Source: Actinoplanes teichomyceticus ATCC 31121
GTDB taxonomy: Bacteria; Actinomycetota; Actinomycetes; Mycobacteriales; Micromonosporaceae
Length of the DNA: 64,000 bases
Reading direction: 5' to 3'
NCBI RefSeq assembly: GCF_003711105.1
Contig: NZ_CP023865.1
Location: 3,311,001-3,375,000, forward strand
Part shown: one piece after another, positions 39,887 through 47,961 of the stretch
Layout: the number at the start of each line of letters is the position of its first letter
Position numbering within the stretch: the first letter of the stretch is position 1
Notes under the pieces: model-generated
What the model was told of the DNA's origin: nothing
Database searches by the model: none
The model's input: the letters and a program-made list of their open reading frames with translations, nothing else
Position numbers and translations under genes: made by a program

Positions 39887-40075
39887 TCAGGAGTTGTCGT
39901 CGGCGGTCTTGCCGGACGGGCCGTACGGGGACGTCTGTCCCGCCGGGGTCGGCTGGTTCGCCGTCTTGTCGTGGCTGCCGTGCGGCGGCTGGGTCGGATC
40001 GGCGTCCTCGGTGCGCTGCTTGCTGGTCGGCGACTCGCCGCTGCGCCGCAACTCCGGCTGCTGAACGTTCGTCAT
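39887..40075 (-). CDS. small hydrophilic, probably disordered protein
   Basis: A 62-residue protein rich in Pro, Gln, Ser, Thr, Gly and charged residues, with no hydrophobic core (for example PPHGSHDKTANQPTP). The ATG at 40075 is well supported by AAAGGAG 6 nt upstream. GGGTAT on the minus strand (40111-40106) is an exact stress-sigma -10 hexamer 31 bp upstream, though no GTTT box is at the right distance. Such proteins are often stress-induced protectants in actinomycetes; that is inference. Confidence 0.65.
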   Translation of the reverse strand: MTNVQQPELRRSGESPTSKQRTEDADPTQPPHGSHDKTANQPTPAGQTSPYGPSGKTADDNS

Positions 40076-40219
40076 CACGAGCTCCTTTCTCCTCCGGACC
40101 GGCGGATACCCCGATCAGCGCGGAATATGTCCGGACCTGCCCCGTTTGCCGTGCGCTGGATCGGGAACCACGGTCGAGCGGCTCCCGCCATCCGTCGTTC
40201 GACAGCGAGGTGCACGGCG

Positions 40220-41302
40220 ATGACGCTTCCCGGCTACCGGTTCCGCCGGCTCACGACGATCATGTACCCCGACCCCGGTGATCCGATGGAGTTCTGGGGC
40301 GCCTTCAACCCGACCGTCGGCCGCACCCCGGACGGCCGGTGGCACCTGATCGCCCGGGTCACCGCCGAGGGCAACGTCTCCCGGCTGCGCATCGCCGAGC
40401 TGCTGCTGGACGGTGACGTGCCGGTCGGGGTCCGGCGCGGCGACGTGGTGCTGGGACCGGACGAGCCGTGGGAGCGTGGCGGCGGCCGGGGCGGCGTCGA
40501 GGACCCGAGAGCCACGTGGGTCGCGGCGCTCGGCATGTACGTGATGGGATACACCGCGCAGGGCGGCGCCTACGGCGCCCAGGCGGCACTCGCGGTCTCC
40601 GCGGACTTCCGGACCTGGCGGCGGCTGGGACCGCTGCATTTCGCGTACGACACGGCGCTCAAGCACGACCTCAACGTCTTCCCGAACAAGGACGTCGCGC
40701 TCTTCCCCGAACCGGTGCGCGCGCCCGACGGCCGGCTGTCCTACGCGTTCCTGCACCGGCCGATGTGGGGTGCGGTGATCGACCTGCCCGCCGGCCTCAC
40801 CGACGCCCGGCACGGCATCTGGGTGTCGTTCACCCCGGTCGAGGCGGTGCACCGGGATCTGCGGAACCTGGTGCTGTTGGACCAGCACCGGCCCGTCGCC
40901 CAGCCGGAGTTCCCCTTCGAGTCCACCAAGATCGGCGCCGGCCCGCCGCCGGTCCGGGTGCCGGAGGGCTGGCTGCTGGTCCACCACGGGGTCAGCGCGC
41001 ACGACACCGGAGACCCGGTGCCGCGCCTGGACTACGCGGCCGGCGCGATGCTGCTCGACGGCGATGACGTCACCCGGGTCTGCTACCGGACCAGCGCGCC
41101 GCTGCTGGCGCCGGAGACCACCGAGGAACGGGCCGGCATCGACCGGCACATCGTCTTCCCCAGCGGCCTGGCCCGCATCGGCGCGGCGGACTATCTCTTC
41201 TACGGCATCTCCGACCGGTACATCGGCGTCGCCGTCCTGGAGCGCGCCCCGGGCACCGGCGACGGCAACCCGTGGCAGCCGACCGTCGCGCCACCGCGCT
41301 GA
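40220..41302 (+). CDS. GH130-like glycoside phosphorylase/hydrolase
   Basis: A 360-residue five-blade beta-propeller protein resembling GH130, a family of beta-1,4/1,2-mannoside phosphorylases and hydrolases. Signature elements are FWGAFNPTVGR near the N-terminus, GGVEDPRATWV (the family's catalytic Asp region) and a late SGLARIGAADYLFYGISDRYIGVA blade. The ATG lies after GCGAGGTGCACGGCG. The last 103 bp overlap the 3' end of an opposite-strand ATPase gene. It has no transporter or other mannoside gene nearby, so the substrate remains open. Confidence 0.8.
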   Translation: MTLPGYRFRRLTTIMYPDPGDPMEFWGAFNPTVGRTPDGRWHLIARVTAEGNVSRLRIAELLLDGDVPVGVRRGDVVLGPDEPWERGGGRGGVEDPRATWVAALGMYVMGYTAQGGAYGAQAALAVSADFRTWRRLGPLHFAYDTALKHDLNVFPNKDVALFPEPVRAPDGRLSYAFLHRPMWGAVIDLPAGLTDARHGIWVSFTPVEAVHRDLRNLVLLDQHRPVAQPEFPFESTKIGAGPPPVRVPEGWLLVHHGVSAHDTGDPVPRLDYAAGAMLLDGDDVTRVCYRTSAPLLAPETTEERAGIDRHIVFPSGLARIGAADYLFYGISDRYIGVAVLERAPGTGDGNPWQPTVAPPR

Positions 41303-41751
41303 AGCTCCTCCAGGGGCAGGTCGGCCCAGACCACCTTGCCGCCGCCGGTGCGGGCGTAACCCCAGTCCGCGCTGCTGGACGCCACCAGGTGCAGGCCCAG
41401 CCCGCCGGGCCCGGCGGGGTCCCGGTCCGGGTGCAGCACCGGGGGAGAGGCACATCCGTCGTGGACGGCGAGGCGCAGGAACCGGCCACGCAGACCGATC
41501 TCCAGGGTCATCATGGTGTGCGCGTGCATGACGACGTTGCTGACCAGCTCGGTGACGATGAGCGTGGCCGGGGCCAGCAGGTGGGCCAGACCCCACCGCA
41601 GGCAGCTCTCGGTGACGACGTTGCGGGCGTGCCGTCCGGCGAACGCGACCGGGAGCAGGTCCTCGACGACGCCCGAGGCTCCCGCACGGCCGCGGTGCAC
41701 CCGCCCGCCGGTGGGCCCGTCGGTCGTGTCGCCGTCTCCGGAATGATGCAT
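41200..41751 (-). CDS. RsbW-like single-domain ATPase, antisense to the GH130-like gene end
   Basis: A 183-residue GHKL ATPase of the anti-sigma/regulatory kinase type. The ATG at 41751 has GGAGGGA upstream. The N-box is IVTELVSNVVMHAH, G1 is VHDGCASPP (altered) and G2 is GGLGLHLVASSS. The last 34 residues lie opposite the C-terminal codons of the GH130-like gene, and this tail (PVPGARSRTATP) looks unstructured. It is the second such ATPase in the window. Actinomycetes encode many, pairing with sigma factors or anti-anti-sigma proteins elsewhere. Confidence 0.8.
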   Translation of the reverse strand: MHHSGDGDTTDGPTGGRVHRGRAGASGVVEDLLPVAFAGRHARNVVTESCLRWGLAHLLAPATLIVTELVSNVVMHAHTMMTLEIGLRGRFLRLAVHDGCASPPVLHPDRDPAGPGGLGLHLVASSSADWGYARTGGGKVVWADLPLEELQRGGATVGCHGLPSPVPGARSRTATPMYRSEMP

Positions 41752-41855
41752 GGTCGATTCCCTCCCTGCGGGCACGGCACGACTACCCGGGTTGCGCGGG
41801 CTTACGCCGGTCACCGGACCGACATTTCCCGCGGCGGTGCCGGGCGGGTCCGGCC

Positions 41856-41910
41856 GTGCCGCTGCGCCGCGCGTGCCGCTGCGCCGCGCGTGCCGCTGCG
41901 CCGCTGCGCG
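41856..41910. repeat. 17-bp tandem repeat, three copies
   Basis: GTGCCGCTGCGCCGCGC starts at 41856, 41873 and 41890, the last copy altered at its end. It lies in the 319-bp gap (41752-42070) upstream of the divergent ATPase and acidic-protein genes. Downstream there is also a doubled GGTCCGGCGCCGGG. No gene is seen in the rest of this gap; CTACCC at 41783-41788 is a possible stress-sigma -10 (GGGTAG) for the ATPase gene. Confidence 0.8.
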
Positions 41911-42070
41911 GGCCGGCGGCCCGGCGCGGCTGTGGTCCACGTCGTACACCATCCGGTCCGGCGCCGGGATCATCGGTCCGGCGCCGGGCGGGCCGGCCGG
42001 CGCGGGAACCGGCCGTGTCCCGGTGGCCGCACCGACGTTTGCCCGGCTGTCCTGGGGGAAGTCGCCGGTC

Positions 42071-42277
42071 ATGAGCGATACCCGAGAACCCGTCACCCGG
42101 CACCCGACCGACGAGCCGGACGGCACGACCGCGTACGCCGCCTCGCTGCGCCCGCCCGGCGAGTCCGTGACCGGGGACACCGAGCCGGAGAGCGGCGAGG
42201 ACACCGGCCCGGACCCCCGGACCGGATACGACCCTGCCGCCACCTCCGGGGACACCGACGTCTACCGCCCGGACTGA
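42071..42277 (+). CDS. small acidic hydrophilic protein
   Basis: A 68-residue acidic protein dominated by Asp, Glu, Thr, Pro and Gly (ESGEDTGPDPRTGYDPAATS) without hydrophobic core or cysteines. The ATG follows GGGGAAG with 8-9 nt spacing. It resembles the other small hydrophilic product at 39887-40075 in composition only. A GTTT (about 42038) followed by GGGGAA about 13 bp later could be a stress-sigma promoter, but the match is weak. Function unknown. Confidence 0.5.
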   Translation: MSDTREPVTRHPTDEPDGTTAYAASLRPPGESVTGDTEPESGEDTGPDPRTGYDPAATSGDTDVYRPD

Positions 42278-42278
42278 G

Positions 42279-42307
42279 CGGCCGGCGTCACCGGCACCGT
42301 CCGGCCG
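42279..42307 (+). terminator. hairpin before the HflX-type gene
   Basis: CGGCCGG (42279-42285) pairs with CCGGCCG (42301-42307) one base after the small acidic gene's stop. It may terminate that gene before the GTPase gene's ribosome site. Confidence 0.4.
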
Positions 42308-42352
42308 CCTTCCGCGGCCGGTGACTTGGCCGAACGGCTCTGGAGGACCTTC

Positions 42353-43519
42353 ATGGCTGGCACATGGCTGCTGGGAACCGGCGTCCGTGACGATGCGCGG
42401 CGACCGAGAGCGGTTCTGGTCGCCGTGCAGCAGCAGGAGCCGGCGCAGGACGGCGCGCCGGGCACACCCGCCTCGCTGGCGGAGCTGCGCCGGCTCGCCG
42501 ACACCGACGGCCTGGCGGTCGTCGACGAGGTGGTGCAGCGGCGCGGACGTCCCGACCCGGCGACGTTCGTCGGCTCGGGACGGGCCGACGCGCTGGCCAC
42601 GGCGGTGCAGGACGGCGGCGCCGACCTGGTCATCGCGGACGGCGAGCTCACCCCGGGGCAGGCGCGGAACCTGCAGGACGTCGTCGGGGTGCCGGTCGTC
42701 GACCGGACCGCCCTGATCCTGGACATCTTCGCCGAGCACGCCCGCAGCAGCGAGGGGCGCGTGCAGGTGGAGCTGGCGCAGATCGCGTACCAGCTGCCCC
42801 GGCTGCGCGGCGAGGGCCGGGCGCTGTCCCGGGTCGGTGGCGGCCGGATGGCCGGGGGCGCCGGCATCGGTGTGCGTGGCCCCGGTGAGATGCGCCTCGA
42901 AGTGCAGCGCCGCAGGCTGCGCCAGCGGGCCACCCGGCTGCGCGCGGACGCGGTGCAGCTGGCCCGGCGGCGCGAGATGGCCCGCCGGCGGCGGCTGCGC
43001 AACCAGGTGCCGGCGGTGGCGATCACCGGTTACACCAACGCCGGCAAGTCCGCCCTGCTCAACCGGCTCACCGGCGCCGAGGTGGTGACCGAGGACGTGC
43101 TGTTCGCCACGCTCGACCCGACGGTGCGGCGCACCACCGTGGACGGCCACGCCTTCACCCTCACCGACACGGTCGGTTTCGTCCGTAACCTGCCCCACCA
43201 GCTCGTCGACGCCTTCCGCTCGACCCTGGAGGAGGTCACCCGCAGCGACCTGGTGCTGCACGTCGTCGACGCGTCGGCGCCGGACGCGTTCGGCCAGATC
43301 ACCACGGTGCACGGGGTGCTCCAGGAGATCGGCGCCGGGGACCTGCCCGAGCTGCTGGTGCTCAACAAGATCGACGTGGCCCCGGAGGAGTGGGTCACCG
43401 CGCTGCGGCGCGCGCACCCGGACGCGGTGCCGGTGTCCGCGCTGACCGGCGAGGGCGTCGGCGAGCTGCGGATCGCGCTGTCCGCGTACGCGAAACTGGC
43501 GACCCGGCCGGACCGGTGA
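42353..43519 (+). CDS. hflX: HflX-type ribosome-associated GTPase
   Basis: A 388-residue OBG-HflX superfamily GTPase, which splits stalled or hibernating ribosomes after stress. The ATG at 42353 follows TGGAGGACCTTC. The N-terminal HflX domain (about 10-150) contains FVGSGRADALA and ILDIFAEHARSSEGRVQVEL; a coiled-coil linker with GPGEMRLEVQRRRLRQR follows; the G domain (about 225-388) has G1 GYTNAGKSALLNRL, G3 DTVGFVRNLP and G4 NKID. It is shorter than many HflX proteins at the N-terminus, and actinomycetes often carry two copies; this may be the stress-linked one given its neighbours. Confidence 0.92.
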   Translation: MAGTWLLGTGVRDDARRPRAVLVAVQQQEPAQDGAPGTPASLAELRRLADTDGLAVVDEVVQRRGRPDPATFVGSGRADALATAVQDGGADLVIADGELTPGQARNLQDVVGVPVVDRTALILDIFAEHARSSEGRVQVELAQIAYQLPRLRGEGRALSRVGGGRMAGGAGIGVRGPGEMRLEVQRRRLRQRATRLRADAVQLARRREMARRRRLRNQVPAVAITGYTNAGKSALLNRLTGAEVVTEDVLFATLDPTVRRTTVDGHAFTLTDTVGFVRNLPHQLVDAFRSTLEEVTRSDLVLHVVDASAPDAFGQITTVHGVLQEIGAGDLPELLVLNKIDVAPEEWVTALRRAHPDAVPVSALTGEGVGELRIALSAYAKLATRPDR

Positions 43520-44304
43520 GCCCGCACGCGGTGTCCGGGCGGGCGACGAGCGTCCGGGTGCCGAGGGCGACGGCCGGCGCCAGCCGGTCGAGCGGGCGCT
43601 GCACGCGCGGGGTGACCCGGGACGCGACGATGCCGGCCCCGCCGCCCGGAGCAGCACCGGCCGGATCAACACCGGCTCGGCCTCCGGCAGTGTCGGCTCG
43701 GCCTCCGGCGGTGCCGGCTCGGCCTCCGGCGGTGCCGGCTCGGCCTCCGGCGGTGCCGGCTCGGCCTCCGGCGGTGCCGGCTCGGCCTCCGGCGGCGACG
43801 CCGGCGCACCGTGCTGCGTCCGGCGGACCTCGCGGCTGCGCTTCAACGCCGTCGAACCCGGCCTCACCGCCCGGCTTCCGCCTGCGCCGGGACCCGCGCC
43901 CGGCTCGCCGCCGTTCCGCCAGCCGCGCATTCCCCAGGGCGCCGGACCGTCTCGGCGGCGGTACCACCCCGGAGCGCTGCGGCGGCCCGTGCCGCGCCCG
44001 GCCGGGTGCCGGTTCGCCCGATGGGCCTCGCCGCCCACGCCGGCATCCGGCCGCGTGTTCTGCCGCTCAGCGGGATTTCCGGCCGTTCCGGTGAGCGCGA
44101 GGTGCGCACACACTGTGGAGTTGTGGCCCGCCGGGCCGCCCGCGGTGTGGCTCGTGATATCGATCAAAGACAATATCTATGTCGCATTGTCGCACGTCAG
44201 GGCCGTGGTCCCGCTCCGACCCGGCTGGTTCGACGGTAGACGGTGGGCGGTCAGGTGAGTAAATTCAGGCTTAAGCGGAAAATCTCCGGTTAAGGAGTAC
44301 CCCG
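43520..44304. other. 785-bp intergenic region before the P450 gene
   Basis: No supported gene. It holds a 21-bp repeat array (43673-43798) and then an AT-rich island at about 44150-44200 with GATAT...ATATC arms (44156-44160 and 44173-44177) and a doubled GTCGCA. A further AT-rich stretch at 44258-44300 carries TAAATT and the P450 ribosome site. These islands are the likely promoter/operator region of the P450-ferredoxin pair. Confidence 0.45.
43673..43798. repeat. 21-bp tandem repeat, six copies
   Basis: CGGCTCGGCCTCCGGCGGTGC repeats from 43673, 43694, 43715, 43736, 43757 and 43778, the first copies slightly diverged. Every frame remains open across it (giving PPEAEPA or ARPPAVP repeats), which inflates spurious reading frames. 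It is non-coding as far as I can judge. Confidence 0.92.
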
Positions 44305-45495
44305 ATGCTGCAATTCCCTCTGGTCCGGGAATGTCCGTACGCGCCCCCTGCGGAGTACACGCAGATCCGCGAGGACGAGCCGATCACCACCGTCCGTCTC
44401 CCGAACGGCCGCGAGGCCTGGGTCGTCACCAAGCATGAGCACGTCCGCCAGGTGCTCAACGACCCGAGCTTCAGCGCCGACCGGCTCCACCCCGACTTCC
44501 CGAACCTCGCGCCGGCCGGGCAGCCGATCCCACGTGACGACACCGCCCGGAGCATGCTGATGATGGACCCGCCGGAGCACGGCCCGGCGCGCAAGACCGT
44601 GCTCGGCGAGTTCACCGTCCGGCGGATCGCCGCTCTGCGGCCGCGGATACAGGAGATCGTCGACGAGCGGATCGACGTCATGCTGGCCGGACCCAGGCCG
44701 GCCGACCTGGTGGAGACGCTGTCTCTGCCGGTGCCGTCCATGGTGATCTGCGAGTTGCTCGGCGTCCCGTACGCCGACCACGCCTTCTTCCAGGCCAACA
44801 CGGCGGCCATGATCAAGCGCGAGACGACGGTGGACGACCGGCAGGCGGCCTTCGAGCGGATCCGCGACTACCTGGAGGACCTGATCGTGGTCAAGGAGGC
44901 CGACCCGCCGGACGACCTGCTCGGCCGGCAGATCCGCAAGCGCCGGTCCGAGGGCGCCTACGAGCGCGCCCCACTGGTCAGCCTGGGCTTCCTCCTGCTG
45001 GTCGCGGGCCACGAGACCACCGCGAACATGATCTCGCTGGGTACCCTCGCGCTGCTGGAGAACCCGGCGCAGATGCACGCCCTGCGGGCCGATCCGGCCC
45101 GGACGCTCGGCGCCGTGGAGGAGATGCTGCGGTACTTCACCATCGTGGACACCGTGGTGGCGCGGCTGTGCACCGCGGACACCACGGTCGGCGGCGTACC
45201 CATCCGCGCCGGCGAGGGCGTGCTGACCCTCGGGCAGGCGGCCAACCGGGACCCGGACGCGTTCGACGCTCCGGACGACTTCGACATCGACCGGCCGGCC
45301 CGGCACCACGTGGCGTTCGGATTCGGCCCGCACCAGTGCCTGGGCCAGAACCTGGCCCGCGCCGAGCTGCAGATCGTCTTCGACACGCTGCTGCGGCGCG
45401 TGCCCACGTTGCGACTCGCCGCGCCGGTCGCGGACCTCCCGTTCAAGTCCGACGCCGCCATCTACGGCATGTACCACATGCCGGTCACCTGGTGA
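44305..45495 (+). CDS. cytochrome P450, CYP105-like
   Basis: A 396-residue soluble bacterial P450 monooxygenase. The ATG follows TAAGGAGTACCCCG. Diagnostic segments are the I-helix oxygen-activating motif LLVAGHETTANM, the K-helix ExxR in VEEMLRYF, and the heme loop FGFGPHQCLGQNLAR with axial C345. The Pro-rich start (FPLVRECPYAPPAEY) is also typical of CYP105 relatives, which oxidise macrolides, vitamin D or xenobiotics. A 3Fe-4S ferredoxin gene follows after 11 bp and is presumably its electron donor; a reductase must come from elsewhere. The substrate is unknown. Confidence 0.94.
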   Translation: MLQFPLVRECPYAPPAEYTQIREDEPITTVRLPNGREAWVVTKHEHVRQVLNDPSFSADRLHPDFPNLAPAGQPIPRDDTARSMLMMDPPEHGPARKTVLGEFTVRRIAALRPRIQEIVDERIDVMLAGPRPADLVETLSLPVPSMVICELLGVPYADHAFFQANTAAMIKRETTVDDRQAAFERIRDYLEDLIVVKEADPPDDLLGRQIRKRRSEGAYERAPLVSLGFLLLVAGHETTANMISLGTLALLENPAQMHALRADPARTLGAVEEMLRYFTIVDTVVARLCTADTTVGGVPIRAGEGVLTLGQAANRDPDAFDAPDDFDIDRPARHHVAFGFGPHQCLGQNLARAELQIVFDTLLRRVPTLRLAAPVADLPFKSDAAIYGMYHMPVTW

Positions 45496-45506
45496 CGGAG
45501 GCCACC

Positions 45507-45701
45507 ATGAAGATCGTCGCTGATCTGAGCCGGTGCGTGGGCGCCGGCCAGTGCGTGCTCACCGAGCCGGCGCTCTTCGACCAGGACCCCGAGGACGGCA
45601 CGGTCGTGGTTCTCGACGAGCAGCCGTCCGGTGACCTGGTCCGGGCCGCGTACGACGCCGTCCGGGTCTGTCCCAGCCAGGCCCTGTCGATCGAGGAGTG
45701 A
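45507..45701 (+). CDS. 3Fe-4S ferredoxin
   Basis: A 64-residue ferredoxin of the type paired with actinomycete P450s. Three cluster cysteines are visible, C10-x5-C16 and C55 followed by Pro, and the fourth position is non-Cys (Ala/Gly region of VGAGQC), which predicts a 3Fe-4S cluster. It lies 11 bp after the P450 stop in the same operon with GACGGAGG as ribosome site. It probably transfers electrons from a ferredoxin reductase to that P450. Confidence 0.92.
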   Translation: MKIVADLSRCVGAGQCVLTEPALFDQDPEDGTVVVLDEQPSGDLVRAAYDAVRVCPSQALSIEE

Positions 45702-45727
45702 GCCCGGCGGGAGCGGACCCGCCGAAC

Positions 45728-45751
45728 GTTTCGGGAAGTGTGCCAGGGTTG
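45728..45751 (+). promoter_or_regulatory. possible stress-sigma promoter for the small membrane protein
   Basis: GTTT (45728-45731) and GGGTTG (45746-45751), 14 bp apart, approach the SigB-type consensus and lie about 120 bp before the next gene. GGGTAG occurs again at 45804-45809 without a matching -35. Confidence 0.25.
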
Positions 45752-45869
45752 TCACCCATCAGGGCGGACAGTCCGGGATGGCCGCGTGGTCCGTTCGGTG
45801 CCCGGGTAGGACCCGTGCACCGCCGGACGGCGGAACCCCGGATCACCGCGACGACAGGGAGACATCGCC

Positions 45870-46166
45870 ATGGCCACCATCACTCACCCGCGTACCGACG
45901 GCGCCCCGGTCGCCTACCGTGCGCACGGCGAGGAGACCAAGCCGTCCTTCAAGACCACCGAGCTGATCGTGTACGTGCTGTCGGTCATCGGCGTGCTCGT
46001 GGCCTCCAAGATGGTCGGCGACGGCGCCGCCGACAACGGGGCGGACCGCTTCGCCGCCGACCGGGCGTGGTGGTACATCACGCTCCTGACCATCGGTTAC
46101 ATGGTCAGCCGCGGCCTGGCCAAGGCGGGCAGCCGCAGCCACGACCACGACCCGCGCACCCGCTGA
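45870..46166 (+). CDS. small two-helix membrane protein
   Basis: A 98-residue protein with a polar N-terminus of about 28 residues, a membrane helix (about 32-50, ELIVYVLSVIGVLVASK), an acidic loop (GDGAADNGADRFAADRA), a second helix (about 67-84, WWYITLLTIGYMVSRGL) and a His/Asp/Arg-rich tail. The ATG is preceded by AGGGAGACATCGCC. This kind of protein is common in actinomycetes but has no assigned function. A long inverted repeat follows the gene. Confidence 0.8.
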   Translation: MATITHPRTDGAPVAYRAHGEETKPSFKTTELIVYVLSVIGVLVASKMVGDGAADNGADRFAADRAWWYITLLTIGYMVSRGLAKAGSRSHDHDPRTR

Positions 46167-46182
46167 CCGCGGGGCGCTCCGG

Positions 46183-46236
46183 CGAGGCCCGGCGGGCCCG
46201 GCCGATCCGTACGGATCCGCCCCCGGCCGGGCCTCG
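46183..46236 (+). terminator. long nested inverted repeat after the membrane protein gene
   Basis: An 11-bp outer stem (CGAGGCCCGGC, 46183-46193, with GCCGGGCCTCG, 46226-46236) encloses a perfect palindrome GATCCGTACGGATC. It lies 16 bp past the stop and could form a large terminator or cruciform. Confidence 0.6.
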
Positions 46237-46344
46237 TCACGTGTCCCGGGCCCACGGTGGTGAGCGCGGCGGGAAGGTACCCCGTCCCGGCGGTCCGGCG
46301 GGGGGCGGCGTGGTCCGCGGCGCCGGCCGGCGATCCGCCCACGC

Positions 46345-46470
46345 GAACGCGGTGATCTCGACGGCTTCGGCTGTGCCGGGCCCGCGGGAACGCGGTGATC
46401 TCGACGGCTTCGGCCCCCGGCGGGCCCGCGGGAACGCGGTGATCTCGACGACTTCGGCGTCCGGCGGCCG
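46345..46470. repeat. 43/44-bp tandem repeat, three copies
   Basis: Units begin with GAACGCGGTGATCTCGACG at 46345, 46388 and 46432 (periods 43 and 44). The following CTTCGGC part is conserved and the rest drifts. It lies in the 418-bp gap between the membrane protein and the YbaB-like gene, where no other gene is seen. Confidence 0.85.
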
Positions 46471-46584
46471 GGCGGCGCGCGGCGAAGACGGGACGCTCGG
46501 CGCGGGTGGCGGGACCCTGTACCCGCTTCCAGCCCGGACCTTGATCATTACCGTGGGGGAGGAAGATCAGGAAGGGTGAGTTCC

Positions 46585-46851
46585 GTGAACGAACTCGACG
46601 CCGGCGCGGGCTGGCAGGACTTGTGGCTGGGCAACACCGACACGCGGACCGGGCGGGACGCCGGATCCACCGGGGCGACCGGCCGGGCGGAGAGCCGCGA
46701 CGGCTCGATCAGCGTCACGGTGGGGCCCTCCGGCCAGGTGGAATGGCTGGCCCTGGACGACCGGGTGCGAGATCTGTCCGGCCCGCAACTCGCCCGCGAG
46801 ATCATGATGGTGATGCGCTGCGCCCGGGCCCGGATCCCGGCCGCCGGGTAG
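46585..46851 (+). CDS. YbaB/EbfC-like small protein
   Basis: An 88-residue protein whose C-terminal part resembles YbaB/EbfC nucleoid-associated proteins (ISVTVGPSGQVEWLALDDRV followed by LSGPQLAREIMMVMRCARA). The GTG at 46585 is chosen over GTG 46576 because AGGAAGG then has normal spacing. Actinomycetes often encode short divergent YbaB relatives beside ESX-like or unrelated genes; here it is alone. DNA binding is an inference from the family. Confidence 0.6.
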   Translation: MNELDAGAGWQDLWLGNTDTRTGRDAGSTGATGRAESRDGSISVTVGPSGQVEWLALDDRVRDLSGPQLAREIMMVMRCARARIPAAG

Positions 46852-46941
46852 GCGGCACGTCCCCCGTGGGCCGCCGCGCCCGGGTCCGGATCCCGGCCGG
46901 CGAGCGGGCGGCACGTCCCCGCGAGCCGGTGCGCCCGGGTC

Positions 46942-47025
46942 CGCGGGGATGTTCGGCTCGCGGGGATGTTCGGCTCGCGGGGACGTTCGGCTCGCGGGGA
47001 CGTCCGGCCCGCGGGGACGTCCGGG
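46942..47025. repeat. 17-bp tandem repeat, five copies, at the 3' end of the pectate lyase operon
   Basis: Units of CGCGGGGATGTTCGGCT begin at 46942, 46959, 46976, 46993 and 47010. The array ends directly against the stop codon of the last pectate lyase gene (47026). Confidence 0.9.
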
Positions 47026-47961
47026 TCAGCGGCCGGCTCCCGCGCCGGCCTCGACCAGTCCCGGCACCGACGACGCCGGGTCGAGGGCGTACGCGTAGTA
47101 CGTGCGCGGCTCGGCGACCGACCCGCCCGCCTCGCACGCGCCCGATCCGGTGAACAGGTTGGCGCGCTGCACCAGCCGCCCCGGGCCGCTGTCGGCGTAG
47201 CCGCTGGTGGAGTGGCACGGGTACGGGACCGCGGTGAACGCGTTGCCCTCCACCACGACCCCGGCGTTCATGGTCGACGCGACCCCGTACAGCTCGTTGC
47301 CGTCGAACCAGTTGTTGTAGACGTGCACCGGCTCGCCGAACCGGACCCGGGGATGCCGCTGCCGGGAGCCGTCGAACCAGTTGTGGTGGATGCTGACCCT
47401 CAGGTGCCCGACGTCGCTGGACGACGCCCCGTCGGAGTGGCCGATCAGCATGCTCTTGTCGGTGCCGGCGAACCGGTTCCACGACACGGTGACGTAGTCG
47501 GCGCCGCGCACGATGTCGATGGATCCGTCGACCGGGCGTACGAAGGTGTTGTGGTCGATCCAGATGTGGTGCGACTGCTGGCCGACGTTGATCGCGTCGT
47601 CCTCGGCGTCGACGAAGGTCAGGTTCCGTACGATCACGTTCCGTGATCGGTAGAAGTCGAACCCGCCGCCGGTGATCGTCGGGTCGGCGCCGACCCCGAC
47701 GATCGTCTTGTTCGGGCGCACGCCGTGCTTGCTGGTGATGGCGATGGTGCCGGACACCTGGATGACCAGCGGGCCGACCGTGTCGATCGCGTCGAGCAGC
47801 TCGTCCGTAGTGTCCACCGTGACGGTCGGCCCGGCCACCCCGCCGGTGGTGCCGGACAGCCCGAGCGCGGCCACCGAGGCGAAACCGTCCGGGGCGGCGG
47901 CCGCCGGCGCGGCGACGGCCAGGCCGCCGGAGAGCAGGACCGCGGCCAGCAACGTGTGCAT
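47026..47961 (-). CDS. secreted pectate lyase, PL1 family (fourth gene of the operon)
   Basis: A 311-residue exported right-handed beta-helix pectate lyase that cleaves polygalacturonate by beta-elimination. A signal peptide (about 1-22) is followed by DGFASVAALGLSGTTGG. PL1 marks are HHIWIDHNTF (about the Ca-binding strand), VSIHHNWFDGSRQRHPRVRFG with the catalytic Arg in RHPRVRFG, and VHVYNNW. A Cys pair near the end (PCHSTSGYA, GACEAGG) probably forms a disulfide. The ATG follows GGGGAGGATCTG, and its first base overlaps the stop of the upstream lyase (TGATG), so the two are coupled. Confidence 0.93.
   Translation of the reverse strand: MHTLLAAVLLSGGLAVAAPAAAAPDGFASVAALGLSGTTGGVAGPTVTVDTTDELLDAIDTVGPLVIQVSGTIAITSKHGVRPNKTIVGVGADPTITGGGFDFYRSRNVIVRNLTFVDAEDDAINVGQQSHHIWIDHNTFVRPVDGSIDIVRGADYVTVSWNRFAGTDKSMLIGHSDGASSSDVGHLRVSIHHNWFDGSRQRHPRVRFGEPVHVYNNWFDGNELYGVASTMNAGVVVEGNAFTAVPYPCHSTSGYADSGPGRLVQRANLFTGSGACEAGGSVAEPRTYYAYALDPASSVPGLVEAGAGAGR

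Noticed and set aside
41783..44173. A 796-codon minus-strand frame with PPEAEPA repeats
   Set aside because: It runs opposite hflX and across a 21-bp repeat that keeps every frame open; no ribosome site and no recognisable domain.
44305..45701. P450 and ferredoxin as tailoring genes of the hydroxyphenylglycine cluster
   Set aside because: They are 13 kb from the cluster with pectate lyase and cell-wall operons in between, so linkage is not supported.
45698..46579. 293-codon plus-strand frame over the small membrane protein and 43-bp repeats
   Set aside because: The real gene at 45870-46166 lies in another frame with a ribosome site and two membrane helices; the longer frame is Arg/Pro-rich and repeat-derived.
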